Positions 15,135 through 24,153 of a DNA stretch of 58,247 nucleotides are shown here, one piece after another. The DNA is from Senegalimassilia anaerobia JC110 (GTDB lineage: Bacteria; Actinomycetota; Coriobacteriia; Coriobacteriales; Eggerthellaceae). Location: positions 83,939 through 142,185 of the forward strand of contig NZ_HE611016.1 in the NCBI RefSeq assembly GCF_000236865.1, given 5' to 3'. How positions within the stretch are numbered: the stretch's first letter is position 1; each line of letters opens with the position of its first letter. The position numbers and the translations under genes are program-made. Below the pieces are notes generated by a model. It was given only the letters and a program-made list of their open reading frames with translations. It did not search any database and was not told where the DNA came from.

Positions 15135-16513
15135 GCACGTCCATCCCGCGCTTCATGATCGCTGCGCCCTCGAGCGGGAGCGGCAAGACGGTCGTAACGT
15201 GCGCGCTCCTGCGCGCGCTCGCGCGCCGCGGCCTTGCATGCGCGGCCTTCAAATGCGGCCCCGACTACATTGACCCGCTCTTTCATCGCCGCGTCGTGGG
15301 CGCGCGCTCGGGCAACTTAGACGGCTTCTTCACCGACGCCCCGACGCTGCGCGCCCTGCTCGCACGCGGCGCCGCGGGCGCGGATGTCGCGGTGCTCGAG
15401 GGGGTCATGGGCTTCTACGACGGCATGGCGCCCGGCGTGGCCGACGCGAGCAGCTACCAGGTTGCGCGCGACACGGAAACGCCGGTCGTTTTAGTGGTGA
15501 ACGGGCGCGGGGCGTCTTTATCGCTCGCCGCCGTAATCCGCGGCATCGCCGAGTTCCTGCCTTGCGCGAACGTGCGCGGCGTCGTGCTGAACAAGACGAG
15601 CGCCGCTGCCTGCGCCTACGCGGCGCCTGCGATCGAGAAGCACACGGGCGTCGCGGTTTTGGGGAATATTCCCGCCGACGAGGCGTTCTCGCTCGAAAGC
15701 CGGCATCTGGGGCTTGTGACCGCCGACGAGGTCGAGCAGCTCTCCGCGCGCATCGACAAGATGGCCGAGCTGGTGGAAAAGAGCGTCGACGTCGACCGCT
15801 TGCTCGAAATAGCGGCGACGGCACCCGATATCCGCGAGGAACCTTACCGGTTGGAGCCGATCGCGGGAGCGCGGCCCATCGTCGCCGTCGCGCGTGACGA
15901 GGCGTTCTCGTTCTACTACGAGGAGAACCTGCGCGCGCTTGAGGACCTGGGTTGCGAGCTGGCCTTTTTCAGCCCCCTGCGTGATAGCGGGTTGCCCCGG
16001 GGGACAAGCGCCCTCTATCTGGGGGGCGGCTACCCGGAGCTCCATGCGCGGCAGCTCTCCGAGAACGCGCCGATGCGCGAGGCGGTGCGGCGCGCGGTGG
16101 AATCCGGCATGCCGACGGTCGCCGAATGCGGTGGGTTTCTGTACCTGCAGCGCGAAATCGCCGATAGCGAGGGGCGGCGCTGGCCTGTTGCGGGCGCCCT
16201 TGAGGGCGCAAGCGAGAACGGGGGAAGGCTGTCCCATTTCGGGTACGTGGAACTCGCTTCCCAACGCGACGGGCTCTACGGGCCGCGCGGCACGCGCATC
16301 CGCGCGCACGAGTTCCACTACTGGCAGTCCACCTGCCCGGGCGGCGACTTCTGGGCGCAGAAGCCCCGGCGCGACAAGGGCTGGCCGTGCATGACGACCA
16401 CCCCGTCCCTGGTGGCGGGCTTCCCGCATGTGTACTATCCTGCGAACCCCGACGTTGCGCGCGCGTTCGCGTCTGCCGCAGCGTCGTTCGCAGAGAGGAG
16501 GCGGCATGGCTGA
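15131..16513 (+). CDS. cbiA: Cobyrinate a,c-diamide synthase
   Basis: 460 residues from GTG 15131 (GTGA overlap with cbiET). CbiA amidates the a and c side chains using glutamine and ATP. N-terminal P-loop APSSGSGKTVVTCALL, then FKCGPDYIDPLFH, VLEGVMGFYDGM. The C-terminal class I glutamine amidotransferase-like domain has ALYLGGGYPELHA, the nucleophile Cys in VAECGGFLYLQ, and IRAHEFHYW. Normal length for the family. Marks the point where corrin ring chemistry gives way to side-chain amidation. Confidence 0.95.
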   Translation: MSTSIPRFMIAAPSSGSGKTVVTCALLRALARRGLACAAFKCGPDYIDPLFHRRVVGARSGNLDGFFTDAPTLRALLARGAAGADVAVLEGVMGFYDGMAPGVADASSYQVARDTETPVVLVVNGRGASLSLAAVIRGIAEFLPCANVRGVVLNKTSAAACAYAAPAIEKHTGVAVLGNIPADEAFSLESRHLGLVTADEVEQLSARIDKMAELVEKSVDVDRLLEIAATAPDIREEPYRLEPIAGARPIVAVARDEAFSFYYEENLRALEDLGCELAFFSPLRDSGLPRGTSALYLGGGYPELHARQLSENAPMREAVRRAVESGMPTVAECGGFLYLQREIADSEGRRWPVAGALEGASENGGRLSHFGYVELASQRDGLYGPRGTRIRAHEFHYWQSTCPGGDFWAQKPRRDKGWPCMTTTPSLVAGFPHVYYPANPDVARAFASAAASFAERRRHG

Positions 16514-17648
16514 AGCAACCGAAACCGCGCTTGCCTGCATCCGCGAGGAAGTCGAGCGCGCGTTCTCGTCGGCGCCGGGCGCCGTGCTCGAAGCTGCGCT
16601 CTCCCGGATCGCGCCCGCAGACGAGTGCGCCCGCGCCGCCGCGTACGCCGCGTGGGACGCCATCGCGCACCCCTTGGGGGGATTGGGCGACTTTGAAGAC
16701 GCCGTCGCGTGTATCGCCGCAGCTCAGGGGAGCGCCGAGGTGGCCGAGTTTCCCCGTGCGCTCGCGGTATTCTTCTCCGACAACGGGGTCGTTGCCGAAG
16801 GCGTGTCGCAAAGCGGGCAAGACGTGACGCGAGCCGTCGCGCGCAACATGTGCGAGGGGGCCACGAGCGCCTGCCGCATGGCGGCGTTCGCGGGTGCCGA
16901 GGTCGTGCCCGTCGACGTGGGTATGGCCCGGGGCATAGAAGACGCGCGCATGGTGCGCGCGAACGTGCGGCGGGGGAGCGGCAACATCGCGCACGGCCCC
17001 GCTATGTCTCGCGATGGGGCCGTGCGCGCGATCGAGGTCGGGATCGCCGTCGCGTGCGGGCTTGCCCGCGCCGGCGCGCGCCTTCTCGCCGCGGGCGAGA
17101 TGGGCATCGGCAACACGACCACCTCGGCGGCGGTGGCCGCAGTGCTCCTCCGGGCGGACGCGCGGAGCCTCGTCGGGCGCGGCGCAGGGCTCTCGGACGC
17201 CTCGCTCGCGCGCAAGCGCGACGTGGTCGAGCGCGCTATCGACGCGAACTCGCCCGATCCCGCCGACCCGATCGACGTGCTCTCGAAGGTGGGCGGCTTC
17301 GACATCGCGGCGATGTGCGGCTTCTACCTGGGGGCCGCGGCCTCGAAGGCGCCGGCGCTCCTCGACGGGGTCATATCCTGCACGGCGGCCCTGTGCGCGG
17401 CGCGCCTGTGCCCCAACGCCTTGGGCTACCTCGTAGGCACCCACGCATCAAGCGAACCCGCAAGCCAGGAGCTCCTTCGCGAGCTCGGCATAAAGGCACC
17501 CCTCGACGCAGGCATGCACTTGGGCGAGGGCGCGGGCGCCATGGCGTATCTGCCCCTTCTGGATTCGGCGCTGCGCGTGTACCGGGATGGGAAGACGTTC
17601 ACGGCGACTGGCATGGCTGCTTACGAGCATTTCGAGGCCGGGAAATGA
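16506..17648 (+). CDS. cobT: Nicotinate-nucleotide-dimethylbenzimidazole phosphoribosyltransferase
   Basis: 380 residues from ATG 16506, with AGGAGG at 16497-16502. CobT activates the lower-ligand base as its alpha-ribotide. Seen: LAVFFSDNGVVAEGVSQSG, MARGIEDARMVRANVRRGSGN, LLAAGEMGIGNTTTSAAVA, GYLVGTHASSEPAS, and the catalytic Glu in DAGMHLGEGAGAMAYLPL. Overlaps cobU by four bases (ATGA). Which base is used cannot be told from sequence; no bza genes for dimethylbenzimidazole were seen here. Confidence 0.95.
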   Translation: MAEATETALACIREEVERAFSSAPGAVLEAALSRIAPADECARAAAYAAWDAIAHPLGGLGDFEDAVACIAAAQGSAEVAEFPRALAVFFSDNGVVAEGVSQSGQDVTRAVARNMCEGATSACRMAAFAGAEVVPVDVGMARGIEDARMVRANVRRGSGNIAHGPAMSRDGAVRAIEVGIAVACGLARAGARLLAAGEMGIGNTTTSAAVAAVLLRADARSLVGRGAGLSDASLARKRDVVERAIDANSPDPADPIDVLSKVGGFDIAAMCGFYLGAAASKAPALLDGVISCTAALCAARLCPNALGYLVGTHASSEPASQELLRELGIKAPLDAGMHLGEGAGAMAYLPLLDSALRVYRDGKTFTATGMAAYEHFEAGK

Positions 17649-18193
17649 CGGTGACGCTCGTCATCGGCGCCGCCGCGAGCGGCAAGAGCGCCTACGCCGA
17701 GTCCCTGTGCCTCGGGTACGACGGCCCCCGCGTGTACCTGGCAACGATGGAGCCCTTCGGGGAAGAGGGCGCCCGCCGCATCGCGCGCCATCGGGCGCTG
17801 CGCGAGGGCAAGGGGTTTTCCGCCCTCGAGCGTACGCGTGACGTGGGCGCCGCAGCGCCCGGGCTTCCGCGCGGCTGCACGCTTCTTTTGGAGGACGTGG
17901 GCAACCTGGTTGCGAACGAGCTCTTCGCGGAAGGCGGCTTGTCCCCACGTGACCCCGACGCTGCGGCGCGCGAGGTGCTCGGAGGCATCGGACGGCTCGC
18001 TCAGGCCGCTGCGTATACGGTGGTGGTCACCGTCGACGTGTTCGCCGATGGGATGCGCTATGATGAGGGGACCGAGGCATGGAGGCGCGCGCTCGCGCGC
18101 GTGAATGCGGGCGTGGCGGCGCTGGCCGACCGCTCAGTCGAAGTGGTATGCGGGATTCCCGTGTGGATGAAAGGCGAAGGACCTACAAGGTGA
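17645..18193 (+). CDS. cobU: Adenosylcobinamide kinase / adenosylcobinamide-phosphate guanylyltransferase
   Basis: 182 residues from ATG 17645. CobU phosphorylates adenosylcobinamide and then transfers GMP. P-loop TLVIGAAASGKSAYAESL at the N-terminus, RIARHRALREGKGF carrying the His expected to take GMP, ERTRDV, LLLEDVGNLVANELF, and a terminal VEVVCGIPVWMKG. Small for its family but with all landmarks. Coupled by overlaps to cobT and cobS, its pathway neighbours. Confidence 0.93.
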   Translation: MTVTLVIGAAASGKSAYAESLCLGYDGPRVYLATMEPFGEEGARRIARHRALREGKGFSALERTRDVGAAAPGLPRGCTLLLEDVGNLVANELFAEGGLSPRDPDAAAREVLGGIGRLAQAAAYTVVVTVDVFADGMRYDEGTEAWRRALARVNAGVAALADRSVEVVCGIPVWMKGEGPTR

Positions 18194-18957
18194 AGATAGC
18201 GGAGGCGATCGGCGCGGCGTTCGGAACGTTCTCGCGCATCCCCGTCCCGAAATCGGCCTGGACCGATTTCGGGTCAACCCATGCGCTTGCCGCGTTTCCC
18301 CTGGTGGGCCTTGCGGAAGGCTTCCTCATGACGGCGTGGGGGCACGTGGCGAACCTGCTCGGCGTGCCCGCGACCATCGTCGCGGCCGTGCTCGTGGCGC
18401 TGTCTGTGGCGGTGACGGGAGGCATCCACCTAGACGGGCTCTGCGACACTTCCGATGCGCTTGCAAGCTGGGCCCCGCGCGAGCGAAAGCTCGAGATCAT
18501 GCACGACCCGCGGGCGGGCGCCTTCGGGGTCATCGGTGTTGTCGTGTACCTTATTCTGCAGTTTTCCCTGTTCACCGCGCTGCCGCTTACGGCGGGGGCG
18601 TTCCTCGCGCTTCTGTGCTCGCTCGTGTTCTCCCGCGCACTTTCGGGGCTCGCCGTTGAATGCTGGCCTGCCGCGCGGGCGGACGGCATGGCCGCGGGGC
18701 TCTCGCCTGCGAAGAAGCGCGCGGCGATCGTCGTGCCGCTTTGCGCTTTCGCTGCGGCTTCGGCTGCAGGGATGGTCGCGTGCGCTCAGGCCGTCGGCGC
18801 CCTTATGGCGGTGGCGGGGCTTTTGGCGCTCGCGTGGTACCGCCATGTTGCCCTGTCCCGCTTCGGCGGGGTGACGGGGGATTTGGCCGGATGGTTTCTG
18901 CAATGGGCCGAGCTCGCGATGCTCGCCGTGCTGGTGGCGGGGGGCATGCTCCTATGA
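18190..18957 (+). CDS. cobS: Adenosylcobinamide-GDP ribazoletransferase (cobalamin synthase)
   Basis: 255 residues from GTG 18190 (GTGA overlap with cobU). An integral membrane enzyme that joins alpha-ribazole to adenosylcobinamide-GDP. Seen: FGTFSRIPVPKSAW, HALAAFPLVGLAEGFL, the metal-binding GGIHLDGLCDTSDAL, HDPRAGAFGVIGVVVYL, and a C-terminal RFGGVTGDLAGWFLQ. Six or so hydrophobic helices. Complete. Its last bases overlap the next gene (ATGATG). Confidence 0.94.
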   Translation: MKIAEAIGAAFGTFSRIPVPKSAWTDFGSTHALAAFPLVGLAEGFLMTAWGHVANLLGVPATIVAAVLVALSVAVTGGIHLDGLCDTSDALASWAPRERKLEIMHDPRAGAFGVIGVVVYLILQFSLFTALPLTAGAFLALLCSLVFSRALSGLAVECWPAARADGMAAGLSPAKKRAAIVVPLCAFAAASAAGMVACAQAVGALMAVAGLLALAWYRHVALSRFGGVTGDLAGWFLQWAELAMLAVLVAGGMLL

Positions 18958-19955
18958 TGCTCGTGGTAGGTGGCGCGCATTCGGGGAAGAGGACCTTCGT
19001 GCGCGAAAAGCTCGGGTTCGCGGCGGACGATTTCGTCGACGCGGCGCAGCTTGCGGAGGGCGGCGTGCCCGCGGCTTTTGCCGGCCGCGTCGCGTACCGT
19101 GCTGAGGAACTCGTACGCGCGCTCGACGCTGACCGGGCGCTCGAGCGGCTGATCGGCTTCGACGCAGTGATTTTGCCCTTGGTCGGCTCGGGGGTCGTTC
19201 CCATGCGTGCGGAAGACGCCCAATGGCGCGAGTGCGCGGGGCGCCTGGGATGCGCGCTCGCTGCGCGCGCCGACGTCGTCGTGCGCATGACGTGCGGGAT
19301 TCCCCAGGTCATCAAAGGAAACCTTGCCGATGCGCCTCGAGGGACGCAGGGCGCGGGCGCGCCTTTGGAAGTCGTCTTCGTGCGCCATGGTGCCACGGCG
19401 GGCACGGAAGACCATCGCTACAGCGGGGCGGGCACCGACGAGCCCCTGTCGAGCGCGGGCGAGCGCGCTTTGCGCGACCTCGCGTGCGATCGTGACGTGT
19501 TCCGTGTTATCACGAGCGGCATGGCCCGCACCGACCAGACGGCGCGCATCCTCTTCCCGAACGCGGAGCTTATGGCGTGCCCTGGTCTGCGCGAGATGGA
19601 TTTCGGCGACTTCGAGGGGCGAAGCGCCGCCGAGCTTAAAGAGGATGCGCGCTACCGCGCCTGGGTAGACTCCTGGTGCGAGACGCGCTGCCCGCATGGC
19701 GAGGGCAAGAGCGATTTCACCCGCCGCGTCGTCGCGGCGTTTCGGGAGGCGTGCGAATCGGAGCGCGCCCAGGGGAGTGGGCGCGCCGTCTTCGTCGTTC
19801 ACGCGGGTACCGTGAAAGCGCTGCTCTCCGAGCTAGCTGTCCCGAAAATGGGATACTTCGACGTGCATACCGAGCCGGGCGGCGCATGGGCCGCCACCTG
19901 GGATGGGCGCTGCCTTCGCGACGTTCGCCCCGCTTCGGGGGGCGATGCCCGGTGA
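18954..19955 (+). CDS. Fusion: CobU-like P-loop domain with CobC-type alpha-ribazole phosphatase
   Basis: 333 residues from ATG 18954. Residues 1-120 begin VVGGAHSGKRTFVREKLG and end VVRMTCGIPQVIKG, a shortened CobU-like fold. The R-x-x-H-R guanylylation segment of CobU was not found, so full CobU activity is doubtful. Residues about 135-330 are a histidine phosphatase: VVFVRHGATAGTED, SGMARTDQTARI, LREMDFGDFEGRSAAEL and VVHAGTVKALLSE carry the catalytic His, Arg, Glu and second His. This half should be CobC, which dephosphorylates alpha-ribazole phosphate or cobalamin phosphate. A true cobU lies two genes upstream, so the extra domain may bind nucleotide or scaffold. Confidence 0.88.
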   Translation: MMLVVGGAHSGKRTFVREKLGFAADDFVDAAQLAEGGVPAAFAGRVAYRAEELVRALDADRALERLIGFDAVILPLVGSGVVPMRAEDAQWRECAGRLGCALAARADVVVRMTCGIPQVIKGNLADAPRGTQGAGAPLEVVFVRHGATAGTEDHRYSGAGTDEPLSSAGERALRDLACDRDVFRVITSGMARTDQTARILFPNAELMACPGLREMDFGDFEGRSAAELKEDARYRAWVDSWCETRCPHGEGKSDFTRRVVAAFREACESERAQGSGRAVFVVHAGTVKALLSELAVPKMGYFDVHTEPGGAWAATWDGRCLRDVRPASGGDAR

Positions 19956-20929
19956 TGACGATTCTTGCCGTCGCCGCCGGGTTCGCGGCCGACCTTGCCT
20001 TCGGCGACCCGCGCTGGCTTCCCCATCCCGTCGTCGCCATGGGGCGCGCGATCACGTGGGCCGAAGGCCGCCTGCGGGGCGCATTCCCGCAAACGTCCGC
20101 GGGCACGCGCGCCGCAGGGATTGTGCTCGCCGTGGCGCTTCCGCTTGCGTGTGGGCTTTTGACCTGGGGAATCCTGCATCTTTGTGGCATGGTTCACTCC
20201 GGCTTGCGCTTCGTGGCCGAGGCATGGGCGAGCTATCAGATTCTCGCGGCATGCGAGCTGCGCCGTCAGAGCCTGGCCGTGGCCCGCGCGTTCTCGAAGG
20301 GCGGCCTTGTCGCGGCGCGCGAAGCCGTCGGGCTCATCGTGGGACGCGACACGTCTGTTCTCGACGAGCAGGGCGTCGCGCGCGCCGCCGTGGAAACGGT
20401 GGCGGAGAACGCGAGCGACGGCGTCATCGCGCCGCTTTTCTACCTTATGATCGGGGGTGCGCCCTTGGGCATGGCGTACAAGGCGGTGAACACGCTCGAC
20501 AGCATGGTGGGCTACAAAAACGAGCGCTACATCGACTTCGGCTGCGCCTCGGCGCGCCTCGACGATGCGGTGAACTGGATTCCCTCGCGCTTATCGGCCC
20601 TGCTCATGATCGCCGTGTGCCCGATCGTCGGGCTCGACGCGCGCGGGGCGGTGCGCATCTGGCGCCGCGACAGGCGTCGCCATGCGAGCCCGAACGCGGC
20701 GCAGACCGAGTCAGCGTGCGCGGGCGCGCTCGGGCTGCGCCTGGCAGGACCCGCGGTGTATTTCGGCAAGCTCGTTGAGAAACCGACGATAGGCGACGCG
20801 TCCCGCGAAATCGAGTGGGGCGACATCGCCCGGGCGACAAGGCTCATGCTCGCCGCGTCCGTATGCGCGCTCGTCGTCTTCGGCGCCGCGCGCGCGGCGG
20901 TCGTGCTCGCCGTGGGGGCGATGGCATGA
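19955..20929 (+). CDS. cbiB: Adenosylcobinamide-phosphate synthase (CbiB)
   Basis: 324 residues; ATG 19955, although GTG 19952 would add one residue. A membrane enzyme that attaches aminopropanol phosphate to adenosylcobyric acid. Seen: FAADLAFGDPRWLPHPVVAMG, SLAVARAF, VGRDTSVLDEQGVARAAVE, VAENASDGVIAPLFYLMIGG, YKAVNTLDSMVGYKNERY, and ARLDDAVNWIPSRLSALL. All CbiB landmarks are present. It overlaps the preceding stop by one base and cobD by four. Confidence 0.95.
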   Translation: MTILAVAAGFAADLAFGDPRWLPHPVVAMGRAITWAEGRLRGAFPQTSAGTRAAGIVLAVALPLACGLLTWGILHLCGMVHSGLRFVAEAWASYQILAACELRRQSLAVARAFSKGGLVAAREAVGLIVGRDTSVLDEQGVARAAVETVAENASDGVIAPLFYLMIGGAPLGMAYKAVNTLDSMVGYKNERYIDFGCASARLDDAVNWIPSRLSALLMIAVCPIVGLDARGAVRIWRRDRRRHASPNAAQTESACAGALGLRLAGPAVYFGKLVEKPTIGDASREIEWGDIARATRLMLAASVCALVVFGAARAAVVLAVGAMA

Positions 20930-22149
20930 GGGAAGGCCACGCCGCGTCCCGGGCTGCCGGGGGAATCCTGCGCGCCCGTGCGCATGGGGGCAGCGCGCAA
21001 TCGCTCGGCATCGCTTGCGAAGGGGGCGCCTCCGACCTCATCGACTTCTCGGTGAACGTGAATCCGGCAGGCCCCTCGCCGCGCGCCGTCGCCGCAGCTC
21101 GCAAGGCGCTTTCTCGAATCGACGCCTACCCCGATAGGGAAAGCCTCGCCCTCGTTCGCGCCCTAGCGCGCGCCCAGGGCGTTCCCGAAGATGCTATCGT
21201 CTGCGGCGCGGGCGCGTCCGACATCATCTGGCGGCTCGCCGCGGCGGTGCGCCCGAAACGCATCGTCGTGTGCGCGCCGACGTTCTCTGAATATGCGGAG
21301 GCGGCATCGTACTACGGCGCATGCGTGCAGGAGTTCCCGCTCTCCGAAGCGGACGACTTCGACGTGCCCGCCTCCTTCGCCCGCGCGATCGAGGGGCCGG
21401 GAGACGTGGCGTACCTCTGCAATCCGAACAACCCGACGGGGCGCCTCGTCGACCCCCGCGTGATCGATGCCGCGGCTTGCCGCTGCGAGCAGGCGGGCGC
21501 GCTGCTCGTCGTGGACGAGTGCTTCCTCGGATTTGCGCCCGACGCCCGCGAAAGGAGCGTGGCCGCACGCGCCGCGTGTTCGCGCCATGTGGCCGTGCTC
21601 TCCGCGTTCACCAAGCTCTACGGAATGGCGGGGTTGCGGTTGGGATATCTGATCAGCGGAAACGCCCAACTCATCGAGGGGATTCGCCGGGCGGGGCAGG
21701 CGTGGCCCGTCTCCTCGGTCGCCGAGGCCGCGGGCATCGCCGCCCTGGAAGACGTCGAATACGTCTCGCGCACGCGCGATGTATTGGCGGGCGAGCGAGC
21801 GTGGCTTTCCCACGAGCTCTCCTCGCTCGGGCTTTCCGTCGTGCCGTCGGATGCGAACTTCCTTTTAGTCCGCACGCCGGCGAAAGACATCCCCGAGCGC
21901 CTGTATAATCAGGGGGTTTTGGTCCGCACGTGCGACTCGTTTTCGGTACTGTCCCGTTTCTGGTGCCGCGTCGCGGTGCGCACGCGCAAGGAGAACGCCC
22001 GGCTTGCGATGGCGTTCAGCCGCGCGCTTCGGGCGGAAGGCGCATCGGGCGAAGGCGAACCCGACGAACGGGGCGGCGCTTCTTGCAGCGGCGCTATGGC
22101 GGGCGCGGATGGCCGAGGCTCGGCGAAGGAGGTCGATACCCGTGGGTAG
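20926..22149 (+). CDS. cobD: Threonine-phosphate decarboxylase (PLP-dependent)
   Basis: 407 residues from ATG 20926. Class I/II aminotransferase fold making (R)-1-amino-2-propanol phosphate for CbiB. Seen: IDFSVNVNPAGPS, CGAGASDIIWRLA, LCNPNNPTGRL, VVDECFLGFAPD, the PLP lysine in SAFTKLYGMAGLRLGY, and the terminal Arg region RFWCRVAVRT. The family is about 360 residues; here about 45 low-complexity residues (GASGEGEPDERGGAS onward) extend the C-terminus and overlap cbiP by eight bases. Confidence 0.92.
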   Translation: MREGHAASRAAGGILRARAHGGSAQSLGIACEGGASDLIDFSVNVNPAGPSPRAVAAARKALSRIDAYPDRESLALVRALARAQGVPEDAIVCGAGASDIIWRLAAAVRPKRIVVCAPTFSEYAEAASYYGACVQEFPLSEADDFDVPASFARAIEGPGDVAYLCNPNNPTGRLVDPRVIDAAACRCEQAGALLVVDECFLGFAPDARERSVAARAACSRHVAVLSAFTKLYGMAGLRLGYLISGNAQLIEGIRRAGQAWPVSSVAEAAGIAALEDVEYVSRTRDVLAGERAWLSHELSSLGLSVVPSDANFLLVRTPAKDIPERLYNQGVLVRTCDSFSVLSRFWCRVAVRTRKENARLAMAFSRALRAEGASGEGEPDERGGASCSGAMAGADGRGSAKEVDTRG

Positions 22150-23641
22150 GGCGAAGCCCATCATGATCCAGGGCACCATGTCGAACGCGGGGAAGAGCCT
22201 GCTTGCGGCGGGGCTGTGCCGCGTGCTTTCGCAGGACGGCCTGCGCGTGACTCCCTTCAAGAGCCAGAACATGGCGCTCAACAGCGGTGTCACGGCCGAC
22301 GGGCTCGAGATGGGGCGCGCCCAGATCATGCAGGCCGAGGCGTGCGGCATCGCGCCCGACGTGCGCATGAACCCCATCCTGCTCAAGCCCGAAAGCGACC
22401 ACCGAAGCCAGCTCATCGTGGCCGGCAAGGCGCAGGGAGCCTTCGCTGCGAGGGACTACTTCGCGCGAAAGAAGGCGCTCATGCCGCAGATTTTGGAGGC
22501 GTTCGATTCGCTCGCGGAGGAAAACGACGTCATCGTCATCGAGGGCGCCGGCAGCCCCGCCGAAATCAACCTTGCCGAAAACGACATCGTCAACATGGGG
22601 CTCGCGCGCGCCGTGTCCTCCCCCGTGCTGCTCGCGGGCGACATCGACCCAGGCGGGGTGTTTGCCCAGCTCTACGGCACGGTCGCGCTCCTTGCGCCCG
22701 AGGACCGCGCGCTTTTGCGGGGGCTTGTGGTGAACAAGTTCCGCGGCGATGTGGAAATCCTGCGCCCGGGTTTGGCCCCGCTCGAGAAGATGTGCGGGGT
22801 TCCCGTCGTGGGGGTCGTGCCGTATCTTACGCTCGACCTGGACGACGAGGACTCGCTCGCGCCGCGCCTATCTGCCCGCGAGGCGCGCGGCGTCATCGAC
22901 GTCGCCGTCGTGCGTCTTCCGCATCTGTCGAACTTCACCGACTTTGACCCGCTTTCGCGCGTGCCCGGCGTGGGCGTGCGCTACGCTTCCTCGACGACCG
23001 ATCTGGGCCGACCCGACCTGGTGGTGCTCCCCGGCTCGAAGACCACGCTCGACGACGCGCGCTGGCTTGCGGCTAGCGGCATCGGAGCCTGTGTACGCGC
23101 GCTTTCGGGCGCGGGCACGCCGGTGCTCGGCATATGCGGAGGCTACCAGCTTTTGGGAGACGAGCTTTCCGACCCGCACGGCAGGGAAGGCGCTGGCACC
23201 GCGCGCGGGCTCGGGCTCATCCCCGCAAGTACGGTGTTCAAGGAGGAAAAGCGCCTCGCCCAGTCGGAGCTGCGCATCACGGGCGCCCAAGGCGCGTTCT
23301 CGGTGTGGAACGGCATGACGGCGCGCGGGTACGAGATTCACGACGGCGAAACGACCGTCTCCTGCGCCCCTGCGGGCACGATTGGCGGCAAACCAGAAGG
23401 CGCGGCCTGCGGAAACGTGTTCGGAACCTATCTCCACGGCCTGTTCGACGAACCGGGGGTGGCGCTCGCCCTCGCGCGCTCGCTCGCGCGCATGCGCGGC
23501 CTGCCCGAGAGCGTCGTGGGCGCTGCGGGCGCGGCGTCTGCGGCCGATCACCGTGCGCGCGAGTTTGACCGCCTGGCCGACGCCGTGCGCGGGGCGCTCG
23601 ACATGGAGTATGTCTACCGCATCATCGAGGAGGGCGTATGA
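22142..23641 (+). CDS. cbiP: Adenosylcobyric acid synthase (glutamine-hydrolysing)
   Basis: 499 residues. GTG 22142 gives MGRAKPIMIQGTMSNAGKS, as in the family, with AAGGAGGT at 22126-22133; longer upstream frames are not supported. CbiP amidates side chains b, d, e and g. Seen: FKSQNMALNSGVTADGLEMG, VIEGAGSPAEINL, DIDPGGVFAQLYGT, VVLPGSKTTLDDARWL, the nucleophile Cys in GICGGYQLLG, and GYEIHDGETT, GTYLHGLFD. Full-length. Its stop overlaps cobO by four bases. Confidence 0.95.
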   Translation: MGRAKPIMIQGTMSNAGKSLLAAGLCRVLSQDGLRVTPFKSQNMALNSGVTADGLEMGRAQIMQAEACGIAPDVRMNPILLKPESDHRSQLIVAGKAQGAFAARDYFARKKALMPQILEAFDSLAEENDVIVIEGAGSPAEINLAENDIVNMGLARAVSSPVLLAGDIDPGGVFAQLYGTVALLAPEDRALLRGLVVNKFRGDVEILRPGLAPLEKMCGVPVVGVVPYLTLDLDDEDSLAPRLSAREARGVIDVAVVRLPHLSNFTDFDPLSRVPGVGVRYASSTTDLGRPDLVVLPGSKTTLDDARWLAASGIGACVRALSGAGTPVLGICGGYQLLGDELSDPHGREGAGTARGLGLIPASTVFKEEKRLAQSELRITGAQGAFSVWNGMTARGYEIHDGETTVSCAPAGTIGGKPEGAACGNVFGTYLHGLFDEPGVALALARSLARMRGLPESVVGAAGAASAADHRAREFDRLADAVRGALDMEYVYRIIEEGV

Positions 23642-24153
23642 TCCACGTGTATCATGGCGACGGCAAAGGCAAGACCACGGCGGCGATGGGCCTCGCCCTT
23701 CGCATGCTCGCCGCAGGCCGCCGCGTCGTCGTCGTGCAGTTCCTGAAAGACGGCGAAAGCGGGGAGGCGCGCCTGCTCGCCGAGCATTTCGGCGTGCCCG
23801 TGTTCGCGGGGAAGGCGTCGGACAAGTTTACCTGGTCGATGACGTCGGAAGAACTTGCCGCGACGTGCGAGCTGCACGATGGGAACCTCGCTTCCGCGCT
23901 CGCTGAGCTCGAGGGCGCGCAGGAGGGGCTGCTCGTGCTCGACGAGGCGCTCGACGCGCTTTCGAAGGGGCTTGTCGACGAGGCGCTCGTGGACCGCGCG
24001 CTCGATATGTCCGCGCGCGGCGTCGAAGTAGCGCTCACCGGGCGCGCGCCTTCCCGCAAGATCGTGGAGAAGGCCGACTACATAACCGAGATGCGGTGCG
24101 AGAAACACCCCTACGAGCAGGGGATATGCGCAAGGGAAGGAGTGGAGTACTAG
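23638..24153 (+). CDS. cobO: Cob(I)yrinic acid a,c-diamide adenosyltransferase (CobA/CobO/BtuR type)
   Basis: 171 residues from ATG 23638. Adds the 5'-deoxyadenosyl group to the Co(I) corrinoid. Seen: IHVYHGDGKGKTTAAMGLAL (unusual P-loop of the family), VVVVQFLKDGESGE, LLVLDEALDALSKGLV, VEVALTGRAPSRKIVEKAD and a terminal EKHPYEQGICAREGVEY. Complete. Its stop directly touches the cbiC start. Confidence 0.94.
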   Translation: MIHVYHGDGKGKTTAAMGLALRMLAAGRRVVVVQFLKDGESGEARLLAEHFGVPVFAGKASDKFTWSMTSEELAATCELHDGNLASALAELEGAQEGLLVLDEALDALSKGLVDEALVDRALDMSARGVEVALTGRAPSRKIVEKADYITEMRCEKHPYEQGICAREGVEY

